Assembly (NCBI GenBank): GCA_039621445.1
Contig: CP154954.1
Location: 51,129,847 to 51,193,846, forward strand
Length of the DNA: 64,000 nt
Source: Euglena gracilis
Lineage: Eukaryota > Euglenida > Euglenophyceae > Euglenales
Reading direction: 5' to 3'
Numbering within the stretch: the first letter of the stretch is position 1; each line of letters opens with the position of its first letter. Positions 54,661-64,000 of this stretch are shown here, one piece after another. The notes beneath the pieces were generated by a model, which worked only from the letters and a program-made list of their open reading frames with translations, ran no database searches and had not been told where the DNA came from. The position numbers were made by a program, and so were the translations under genes.

Positions 54661-57600
54661 ATGACATCAGGCGGCATGGAAGGTTCAGTTGCAGCAGTGG
54701 CAGCTCCAACAGCAGCGGAAGTTTTTTTGTGAGGGGTGTGGTCTTTTGGGGCACCCGCATCAGGGTCACGGAGGGGAGTGTGGGGCGGTGGGTGTTGCGT
54801 TCAGGCTGATGATGATCACCAATGGCAGGGATATGATTGCCAATGATTCGGCTATCACAACGTGCATCTGAGGCCGCAACTGGTCAACCAGGGCTGGGGG
54901 GAGGGTGGGGGGATGGCAGGGAGGGGTCAGTCGAGCTTTTCAGCCAAACGCCAATCTCGCAAAGGGGATGGGATGAGGCAGAGCCGAGGTGGCAGTGTCT
55001 GTGCCACAAAAGGAGCGGAACGACGTGCATTGCTGCCACCCCCCTTTTCACCTCCAGTCCTCCCTCCTGCAGCCCCGCCGGGTCGCCCAGAAGGTCCGCA
55101 TCCCTCGGCCTATCAGTTAATGTTGCTTGGGTTCGCGACCAGTTTGTTGTGACCTTTTGGTGGCTTCGCAGCGCAGCCGTTGGCGTGGCATTGTGTCGCC
55201 CAGTGGCAGAACTGAGCACACTCCAGCGGCCATGGCAAGAAATTGGGCAAGGTGGGGGAAAGGGAGAATGGGCCTGCCAGGCCCACAAGACGCATTGACT
55301 GGAAGTGGGGGGGCGTTGCAGCACCTTCTCCCGTGCAGGCGGCCCCCGGTGCTGCTTTCCCTGTTCGTTCCCTGCCTGGCCCCTGTGGCAGCCAGCAGTG
55401 TGATTTTGGCGGGGGGTTGCACAGGCTGATGATGACCATCAAAGCAGGTGAGTTCTGAATCGAATGATGGCAGTAACTCTTGGCTGACGCCGGGTCCCAG
55501 GGGGCAGGAGAGGGCAGCACTTTGGGGGTATCACCGTGTGGGTGCAATTGAAGACAGGCGCTAGAGGCGCTGATTGTGTTGATGCCCATGAGGACACCAA
55601 TCGGTGCAGGTGAGTTGGATGACCACTGATTATGACCGATTTGTCCCGCTGCGGCCCTGACATTTTGCAGCATGACATCAGGCGGCATGGAAGGTGGGGA
55701 AGTCAGTAAAGGCAGCAGTGGCAGCTCCCAGGTACAGCAGCGGAAGTTTTTTTGTGAGGGGTGTGGTCTTTTGGGGCACCCGCATCAGGGTCACGGAGGG
55801 GAGTGTGGGGCGGTGGGTGTTGCGTTCAGGCTGATGATGATCACCAATGGCAGGGATATGATTGCCAATGATTCGGCTATCACAACGTGCATCTGAGGCC
55901 GCAACTGGTCAACCAGGGCTGGGGGTCGGGGGGAGGGTGGGGGGATGGCAGGGAGGGGTCAGTCGAGCTTTTCAGCCAAACGCCAATCTCGCAAAGGGGA
56001 TGGGATGAGGCAGAGCCGAGGTGGCAGTGTCTGTGCCACAAAAGGAGCGGAACGACGTGCATTGCTGCCACCCCCCTTTTCACCTCCAGTCCTCCCTCCT
56101 GCAGCCCCGCCGGGTCGCCCAGAAGGTCCGCATCCCTCGGCCTATCAGTTAATGTTGCTTGGGTTCGCGACCAGTTTGTTGTGACCTTTTGGTGGCTTCG
56201 CAGCGCAGCCGTTGGCGTGGCAGTGTGTCGCCCAGTGGCAGAACTGAGCAAACCCGAGCGGCCATGGCAAGAAATTGGGCAAGGTGGGGGAAAGGGAGAA
56301 TGGGCCTGCCAGGCCCACAAGACGCATTGACTGGAAGTGGGGGGGCGTTGCAGCACCTTCTCCCGTGCAGGCGGCCCCCGGTGCTGCTTTCTCTGTTCGT
56401 TCCCTGCCTGGCCCCTGTGGCAGCCAGCAGTGTGATTTTGGCGGGGAGGGGGTTGCACAGGCTGATGATGACCATCAAAGCAGGTGAGTTCTGAATCGAA
56501 TGATGGCAGTAACTCTTGGCTGACGCCGGGTCCCAGGGGGCAGGAGAGGGCAGCACTTTGGGGGTATCACCGTGTGGGTGCAATTGAAGACAGGCGCTAG
56601 AGGCGCTGATTGTGTTGATGCCCATGAGGACACCAATCGGTGCAGGTGAGTTGGATGACCACTGATTATGACCGATTTGTCCCGCTGCGGCCCTGACATT
56701 TTGCAGCATGACATCAGGCGGCATGGAAGGTGGGGAAGTCAGTAACTGCAGCAGTGGCAGCTCCCAGGTACAGCAGCGGAAGTTTTTTTGTGAGGGGTGT
56801 GGTCTTTTGGGGCACCCGCATCAGGGTCACGGAGGGGAGTGTGGGCGGTGGGTGTTGCGTTCAGGCTGATGATGATCACCAATGGCAGGGATATGATTGC
56901 CAATGATTCGGCTATCACAACGTGCATCTGAGGCCGCAACTGGTCAACCAGGGCTGGGGGTCGGGGGGGGTGGGATTGCAGGGAGGGGTCAGTCGAGCTT
57001 TTCAGCCAAACGCCAATCTCGCAAAGGGGATGGGATGAGGCAGAGCCGAGGTGGCAGTGTCTGTGCCACAAAAGGAGCGGAATGACGTGCATTGTTGTCA
57101 CCCCCCCCCCTTTCACCTCCAGTCCTCCTGCAGCCCCGCCGGGTCGCCCAGAAGGTCCGCATGCCTCGGCCTATCAGTTAATGTTGCTTGGGTTCGCGAC
57201 CAGTTTGTTGTGACATTTCGGTGGCTTCGCAGCGCAGCCGTTGGCATGGCAGTGTGCCGCCCAGTGGCAGAACTGAGCACACCCCAGCGGCCATGGCAAG
57301 GAATTTGGCAAGGTGGGGGAAAGGGAGAATGGGCCTGCCAGGCCCACGAGACGCATTGACTGGAAGTGGGGGGGCGTTGCAGCACCTTCTCCCGTGCAGG
57401 TGGCCCCCGGTGCTGCTTTCTCTGTTCGTTCCCTGCCTAGTGTAATTTTGGCGGGGAGGGGGTTGCACAGGCTGATGATGGACAGATCAAAGCAGGTGAG
57501 TTCTGAATCGGATGATGGCAGTAACCCTTGGCTGACGCCGGGTCCCAGGGGGCAGGGGAGGGCAGCACTTTTGGGGGTATCACCGTGTGGGTGCAATTGA

Positions 57601-60600
57601 AGACAGGCGCTGGAGGCGCTGGTTGTGTTGATGCCCATGAGGACACCAATCGGTGCAGGTGAGTTGGATGACCACTGATTATGACCGATTTGTCCCGCTG
57701 AGGCCCTGACATTTTGCAGCATGACATCAGGCGGCATGGAAGGTGGGGCAGTCAGTAACTGCAGCAGTGGCAGCTCCCAGGTACAGCAGCGGAAGTTTTT
57801 TTGTGAGGGGTGTGGTCTTTTGGAGCACCCGCATCAGGGTCACGGAGGGGAGTGTGGGGCGGTGGGTGTTGTGTTCAGGCTGATGATGATCACCAATGGC
57901 AGGGATATGATTGCCAATGATTCGGCTATCACAACGTGCATCTGAGGCCGCAACTGGTCAACCAGGGCTGGGGGTCGGGGGGGGTGGGATGGCAGGGAGG
58001 GGTCAGTCGAGCTTTTCAGCCAAACGCCAATCTCGCAAAGGGGATGGGATGAGGCAGAGCCGAGGTGGCAGTGTCTGTGCCACAAAAGGAGCGGAATGAC
58101 GTGCATTGTTGTCACCCCCCCCCCTTTCACCTCCAGTCCTCCTGCAGCCCCGCCGGGTCGCCCAGAAGGTCCGCATGCCTCGGCCTATCAGTTAATGTTG
58201 CTTGGGTTCGCGACCAGTTTGTTGTGACATTTCGGTGGCTTCGCAGCGCAGCCGTTAGCGTGGCAGTGTGTCGCCCAGTGGCAGAACTGAGCACACCCCA
58301 GCGGCCATGGCAAGGAATTGGGCAAGGTGGGGGAAAGGGAGAATGGGCCTGCCAGGCCCACGAGACGCATTGACTGGAAGTGGGGGGGCGTTGCAGCACC
58401 TTCTCCCGTGCAGGTGGCCCCCGGTGCTGCTTTCTCTGTTCGTTCCCTGCCTGGCCCCTGTGGCAGCCAGCAGTGTGATTTTGGCGGGGAGGGGGTTGCA
58501 CAGGCTGATGATGGACAGATCAAAGCAGGTGAGTTCTGAATCGGATGATGGCAGTAACCTTGGCTGACGCTGGGTCCCAGGGGGCAGGGGAGGGAAGCAC
58601 TTTTGAGGGTATCACCGTGTGGGTGCAATTGAAGACAGGCGCTGGAGGCGCTGGTTGTGTTGATGCCCATGAGGACACCAATCGGTGCAGGTGAGTTGGA
58701 TGACCACTGATTATGACCGATTTGTCCCGCTGAGGCCCTGACATTTTGCAGCATGACATCAGGCGGCATGGAAGGTGGGGCAGTCAGTAACTGCAGCAGT
58801 GGCAGCTCCCAGGTACAGCAGCGGAAGTTTTTTTGTGAGGGGTGTGGTCTTTTGGAGCACCCGCATCAGGGTCACGGAGGGGAGTGTGGGGCGGTGGGTG
58901 TTGTGTTCAGGCTGATGATGATCACCAATGGCAGGGATATGATTGCCAATGATTCGGCTATCACAACGTGCATCTGAGGCCGCAACTGGTCAACCAGGGC
59001 TGGGGGTCGGGGGGGGGGGTGGGATGGCAGGGAGGGGTCAGTCGAGCTTTTCAGCCAAACGCCAATCTCGCAAAGGGGATGGGATGAGGCAGAGCCGAGG
59101 TGGCAGTGTCTGTGCCACAAAAGGAGCGGAATGACGTGCATTGTTGTCACCCCCCCCCTTTCACCTCCAGTCCTCCTGCAGCCCCGCCGGGTCGCCCAGA
59201 AGGTCCGCATGCCTCGGCCTATCAGTTAATGTTGCTTGGGTTCGCGACCAGTTTGTTGTGACATTTCGGTGGCTTCGCAGCGCAGCCGTTAGCGTGGCAG
59301 TGTGTCGCCCAGTGGCAGAACTGAGCACACCCCAGCGGCCATGGCAAGGAATTGGGCAAGGTGGGGGAAAGGGAGAATGGGCCTGCCAGGCCCACGAGAC
59401 GCATTGACTGGAAGTGGGGGGGCGTTGCAGCACCTTCTCCCGTGCAGGTGGCCCCCGGTGCTGCTTTCTCTGTTCGTTCCCTGCCTGGCCCCTGTGGCAG
59501 CCAGCAGTGTGATTTTGGCGGGGAGGGGGTTGCACAGGCTGATGATGGACAGATCAAAGCAGGTGAGTTCTGAATCGGATGATGGCAGTAACCCTTGGCT
59601 GACGCCGGGTCCCAGGGGGCAGGAGAGGGCAGCACTTTTGGGGGTATCACCGTGTGGGTGCAATTGAAGACAGGCGCTGGAGGCGCTGGTTGTGTTGATG
59701 CCCATGAGGACACCAATCGGTGCAGGTGAGTTGGATGACCACTGATTATGACCGATTTGTCCCGCTGAGGCCCTGACATTTTGCAGCATGACATCAGGCG
59801 GCATGGAAGGTGGGGAAGTCAGTAACTGCAGCAGTGGCAGCTCCCAGGTACAGCAGCGGAAGTTTTTTTGTGAGGGGTGTGGTCTTTTGGAGCACCCGCA
59901 TCAGGGTCACGGAGGGGAGTGTGGGGCGGTGGGTGTTGTGTTCAGGCTGATGATGATCACCAATGGCAGGGATATGATTGCCAATGATTCGGCTATCACA
60001 ACGTGCATCTGAGGCCGCAACTGGTCAACCAGGGCCGGGGTCAGGGGGGGTGGGATGGCAGGGAGGGGTCAGTCGACCTTTTCAGCCAAACGCCAATCTC
60101 GCAAAGGGGATGGGATGAGGCAGAGCCGAGGTGGCAGTGTCTGTGCCACAAAAGGAGCGGAATGACTTGCATTGTTGTCACCCCCCCCCCTTTCACCTCC
60201 AGTCCTCCTGCAGCCCCGCCGGGTCGCCCAGAAGGTCCGCATGCCTCGGCCTATCAGTTAATGTTGCTTGGGTTCGCGACCAGTTTGTTGTGACATTTCG
60301 GTGGCTTCGCAGCGCAGCCGTTAGCGTGGCAGTGTGCCGCCCAGTGGCAGAACTGAGCACACCCCAGCGGCCATGGCAAGGAATTGGGCAAGGTGGGGGA
60401 AAGGGAGAATGGGCCTGCCAGGCCCACGAGACGCATTGACTGGAAGTGGGGGGGCGTTGCAGCACCTTCTCCCGTGCAGGTGGCCCCCGGTGCTGCTTTC
60501 TCTGTTCGTTCCCTGCCTGGCCCCTGTGGCAGCCAGCAGTGTGATTTTGGCGGGGAGGGGGTTGCACAGGCTGATGATGGACAGATCAAAGCAGGTGAGT

Positions 60601-62474
60601 TCTGAATCGGATGATGGCAGTAACCCTTGGCTGACGCCGGGTCCCAGGGGGCAGGAGAGGGCAGCACTTTTGGGGGTATCACCGTGTGGGTGCAATTGAA
60701 GACAGGCGCTGGAGGCGCTGGTTGTGTTGATGCCCATGAGGACACCAATCGGTGCAGGTGAGTTGGATGACCACTGATTATGACCGATTTGTCCCGCTGA
60801 GGCGCTGACATTTTGCAGCATGACATCAGGCGGCATGGAAGGTGGGGCAGTCAGTAACTGCAGCAGTGGCAGCTCCCAGGTACAGCAGCGGAAGTTTTTT
60901 TGTGAGGGGTGTGGTCTTTTGGAGCACCCGCATCAGGGTCACGGAGGGGAGTGTGGGGCGGTGGGTGTTGTGTTCAGGCTGATGATGATCACCAATGGCA
61001 GGGATATGATTGCCAATGATTCGGCTATCACAACGTGCATCTGAGGCCGCAACTGGTCAACCAGGGCTGGGGGTCGGGGGGGTGGGATGGCAGGGAGGGG
61101 TCAGTCGACCTTTTCAGCCAAACGCCAATCTCGCAAAGGGGATGGGATGAGGCAGAGCCGAGGTGGCAGTGTCTGTGCCACAAAAGGAGCGGAATGACGT
61201 GCATTGTTGTCACCCCCCCCCTTTCACCTCCAGTCCTCCTGCAGCCCCGCCGGGTCGCCCAGAAGGTCCGCATGCCTCGGCCTATCAGTTAATGTTGCTT
61301 GGGTTCGCGACCAGTTTGTTGTGACATTTCGGTGGCTTCGCAGCGCAGCCGTTAGTGTGGCAGTGTGCCGCCCAGTGGCAGAACTGAGCACACCCAGCGG
61401 CCATGGCAAGGAATTGGGCAAGGTGGGGGAAAGGGAGAATGGGCCTGCCAGGCCCACGAGACGCATTGACTGGAAGTGGGGGGCGTTGCAGCACCTTCTC
61501 CCGTGCAGGTGGCCCCCGGTGCTGCTTTCTCTGTTCGTTCCCTGCCTGGCCCCTGTGGCAGCCAGCAGTGTGATTTTGGCGGGGAGGGGGTTGCACAGGC
61601 TGATGATGGACAGATCAAAGCAGGTGAGTTCTGAATCGGATGATGGCAGTAACCCTTGGCTGACGCCGGGTCCCAGGGGGCAGGAGAGGGCAGCACTTTT
61701 GGGGGTATCACCGTGTGGGTGCAATTGAAGACAGGCGCTGGAGGCGCTGGTTGTGTTGATGCCCATGAGGACACCAATCGGTGCAGGTGAGTTGGATGAC
61801 CACTGATTATGACCGATTTGTCCCGCTGAGGCCCTGACATTTTGCAGCATGACATCAGGCGGCATGGAAGGTGGGGCAGTCAGTAACTGCAGCAGTGGCA
61901 GCTCCCAGGTACAGCAGCGGAAGTTTTTTTGTGAGGGGTGTGGTCTTTTGGAGCACCCGCATCAGGGTCACGGAGGGGAGTGTGGGGCGGTGGGTGTTGT
62001 GTTCAGGCTGATGATGATCACCAATGGCAGGGATATGATTGCCAATGATTCGGCTATCACAACGTGCATCTGAGGCCGCAACTGGTCAACCAGGGCTGGG
62101 GTCGGGGGGGGTGAGATTGCAGGGAGGGGTCAGTCGAGCTTTTCAGCCAAACGCCAATCTCGCAAAGGGGATGGGATGAGGCAGAGCCGAGGTGGCAGTG
62201 TCTGTGCCACAAAAGGAGCGGAATGACGTGCATTGTTGTCACCCCCCCCCCCTTTCACCTCCAGTCCTCCTGCAGCCCCGCCGGGTCGCCCAGAAGGTCC
62301 GCATGCCTCGGCCTATCAGTTAATGTTGCTTGGGTTCGCGACCAGTTTGTTGTGACATTTCGGTGGCTTCGCAGCGCAGCCGTTAGCGTGGCAGTGTGTC
62401 GCCCAGTGGCAGAACTGAGCACACCCCAGCGGCCATGGCAAGGAATTGGGCAAGGTGGGGGAAAGGGAGAATGG

Positions 62475-63001
62475 CAGGGATGGATGGGAAGCCTTGAGGG
62501 GGGGGGGGGGGGGTAGGACCCCCCCTCCCGACACGGAGGGGGGGGGGGTGGGTCGACCCCCCCCCTCCTACCACCAAACTGGGGGGGGGGCCGAAATTTT
62601 TTCGATTTCATGGACGGGCAAAGGGCAGGAAATCGTGTCGGAATCGGGCAAAATCACCTGATTTGTGTTGATCGACCCAAAAATGCTCAGGTGAGTTTTG
62701 AATTTTTTGACCATGTTTTTGGGGAAAACACCACACATCAAAAAAATGGGCAATATGGCCAAAAGTCAGCAAAAGGGGTGTTTTTTTGCTCATTTTCCGG
62801 CGCGCAGCGCCGGAAGAAAATTTTCGGCTATTTTTGCTCCCTGTCAAGGGGGGGGGGTGGGGGGTCCGGACCCCCCCAACATCTAGGGGGGAGGGTGGTC
62901 CGGACCCCCCCCTACCACCTTACCCCCCCCAGGGGGGGGGGGTGGTCGGGACCCCCCCCTACCACCAACCTCAATACCGAAGGGCTTCCAATCCATCCCT
63001 G
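62475..63001 (+). mobile_element. 527 bp hAT-like MITE in one satellite unit
   Basis: Ends CAGGGATGGATGGGAAGCC (62475-62493) and inverse of CAGGGATGGATTGGAAGCC (62983-63001), 18 of 19. Perfect 8 bp duplication GAGAATGG (62467-62474, 63002-63009). Neighbouring units show the empty site GGGAGAATGGGCCTGCC. Same family as 15737-16227 in opposite orientation, sharing GGCGCGCAGCGCCGG and CATTTTTTTGATGTG-type words. Confidence 0.95.
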
Positions 63002-64000
63002 GAGAATGGGCTTGCCAGGCCCACAAGTCGCATTGACTGGAAGTGGGGGGGGCGTTGCAGCACCTTCTCCCGTGCAGGCGGCCCCCGGTGCTGCTTTCTC
63101 TGTTCGTTCCCTGCCTGGCCCCTGTGGCAGCCAGCAGTGTGATTTTGGCGGGGAGGGGGTTGCACAGGCTGATGATGACCATCAAAGCAGGTGAGTTCTG
63201 AATCGAATGATGGCAGTAACTCTTGGCTGACGCCGGGTCCCAGGGGGCAGGAGAGGGCAGCACTTTTGGGGGTATCACCGTGTGGGTGCAATTGAAGACA
63301 GGCGCTAGAGGCGCTGATTGTGTTGATGCCCATGAGGACACCAATCGGTGCAGGTGAGTTGGATGACCACTGATTATGACCGATTTGTCCCGCTGCGGCC
63401 CTGACATTTTGCAGCATGACATCAGGCGGCATGGAAGGTGGGGAAGTCAGTAACTGCAGCAGTGGCAGCTCCCAGGTACAGCAGCGGAAGTTTTTTTGTG
63501 AGGGGTGTGGTCTTTTGGGGCACCCGCATCAGGGTCACGGAGGGGAGTGAAGGGCGGTGGGTGTTGCGTTCAGGCTGATGATGATCACCAATGGCAGGGA
63601 TATGATTGCCAATGATTCGGCTATCACAACGTGCATCTGAGGCCGCAACTGGTCAACCAGGGCTGGGGGTCGGGGGGAGGGTGGGGGGATGGCAGGGAGG
63701 GGTCAGTCGAGCTTTTCAGCCAAACGCCAATCTCGCAAAGGGGATGGGATGAGGCAGAGCCGAGGTGGCAGTGTCTGTGCTACAAAAGGAGCGGAATGAC
63801 GTGTTTTGTTGCCACCCCCCTTTTTCACCTCCAGTCCTCCCTCCTGCAGCCCCGCCGGGTCGCCCAGAAGGTCCGCATCCCTCGGCCTATCAGTTAATGT
63901 TGCTTGGGTTCGTGACCAGTTTGTTGTGACCTTTTGGTGGTTTCGCAGCGCAGCCGTTGGCGTGGCAGTGTGTCGCCCAGTGGCAGAACTGAGCACACCC

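Larger units (their letters stand above)
50768..64000 (+). repeat. ~1.03 kb tandem satellite, 12 units plus a short one
   Basis: The marker ATGACATCAGGCGGCATGG recurs at 50854, 52038, 53218, 54661, 55672, 56708, 57721, 58753, 59788, 60820, 61849 and 63416; a shortened variant is at 54236. Spacing is 1011-1036 bp, except the first two units (1184, 1180), which carry about 150 extra bp (51304-51455, 52484-52635), the 425 bp unit 54236-54660, and the unit holding the MITE (1567). Each unit has two GCAGGTGAGTT donor-like sites (for example 50788, 51809) and acceptor-like TTTTGCAG and CTCCTGCAG. Units 57.4-61.7 kb share GATGGACAGATCAAAG where outer units have GATGACCATCAAAG. Minus-strand frames of up to 218 codons recur but are frameshifted between units, so I do not call a gene. 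The array runs off the window. Confidence 0.95.

Noticed and set aside
51388-61865. Minus-strand frames of 170-218 codons (starting MSCCKMSGPQRDKS or MPPDVMLQNV) in most satellite units
   Set aside because: They are shifted or truncated in different units by small indels, have no domain and follow the satellite unit. Conservation reflects array homogenisation.
50854-62073. 74-codon plus-strand frame MTSGGMEGG... in every unit, just after TTTTGCAG
   Set aside because: The splice-like edge is attractive, but the frame has low-complexity content and no family; indels in some copies (for example 56834) break it. Not called as a tandem gene.

Overview
The window is nuclear DNA of a microbial eukaryote (protist). 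Protein-coding signal is split into short exons bounded by GT...AG introns. Most of the remaining sequence is transposon remnants, inverted-repeat elements, C/G homopolymer tracts, microsatellites and a kilobase-scale satellite. No tRNA, rRNA, prokaryotic operon or CRISPR array was seen. The lineage cannot be fixed from sequence alone. All sixteen host-gene introns read as GT-AG, which argues against a dinoflagellate with GC/GA donors; an alveolate of chromerid type or another intron-rich protist would fit, but this is only a guess.

The main host gene runs on the + strand from 24283 to at least 50254. It is a mitochondrial-type HSP90 (TRAP1), read here as 16 exons whose phases all join. The exons cover the acidic pre-domain, the whole ATPase domain, the middle domain and the start of the C-terminal part. 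The true N-terminus (exon 1 and transit peptide) and roughly the last 150-200 residues are not identified. The last visible donor (50255) opens into a region filled to the window end by a tandem satellite, so either that intron is at least 13.7 kb or the gene is broken there.

Layout. 1-2881: remains of a retroelement-type protein (RNase H domain plus CCHC zinc motif), split by T-rich intron-like segments. 2882-14800: a mosaic of palindromic, C/G-capped repeats, including a ~160 bp tandem array (6500-8340), a 71 bp minisatellite with a telomere-like core (5340-5450, 8600-9018, 9965-10545) and clusters of GGTCGCTAGCGACC and GGTCGGGCCGACC palindromes. 14927-16879: a hairpin, then a TTAA-flanked transposon with ~50 bp terminal inverted repeats, 31/32 bp subterminal repeats and a broken PHD-finger ORF; the ORF is interrupted by a 491 bp hAT-like MITE with a perfect 8 bp target duplication. 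17729-18081: a TA-flanked element. 21477-22606: a hAT element with a recognisable spliced transposase remnant. 23827-24149: another inverted-repeat element with an 8 bp duplication. 24283-50254: TRAP1, its introns packed with nested hAT-like elements (26033, 39535, 42063, 42495, 44643), a cluster of GAATGCGCA..TGCGCATTC palindromes (27220-30759) and microsatellites. 50768-64000: a satellite of ~1.03 kb units (two 1.18 kb, one 0.42 kb), with one unit carrying a second copy of the 15737 MITE family in opposite orientation.

The strongest signals are this dense set of nonautonomous hAT-like elements whose exact ends can be fixed by 7-8 bp duplications, the TTAA transposon with a PHD protein, the dispersed 20 bp palindrome, and the TRAP1 donor bias towards GTGTG.
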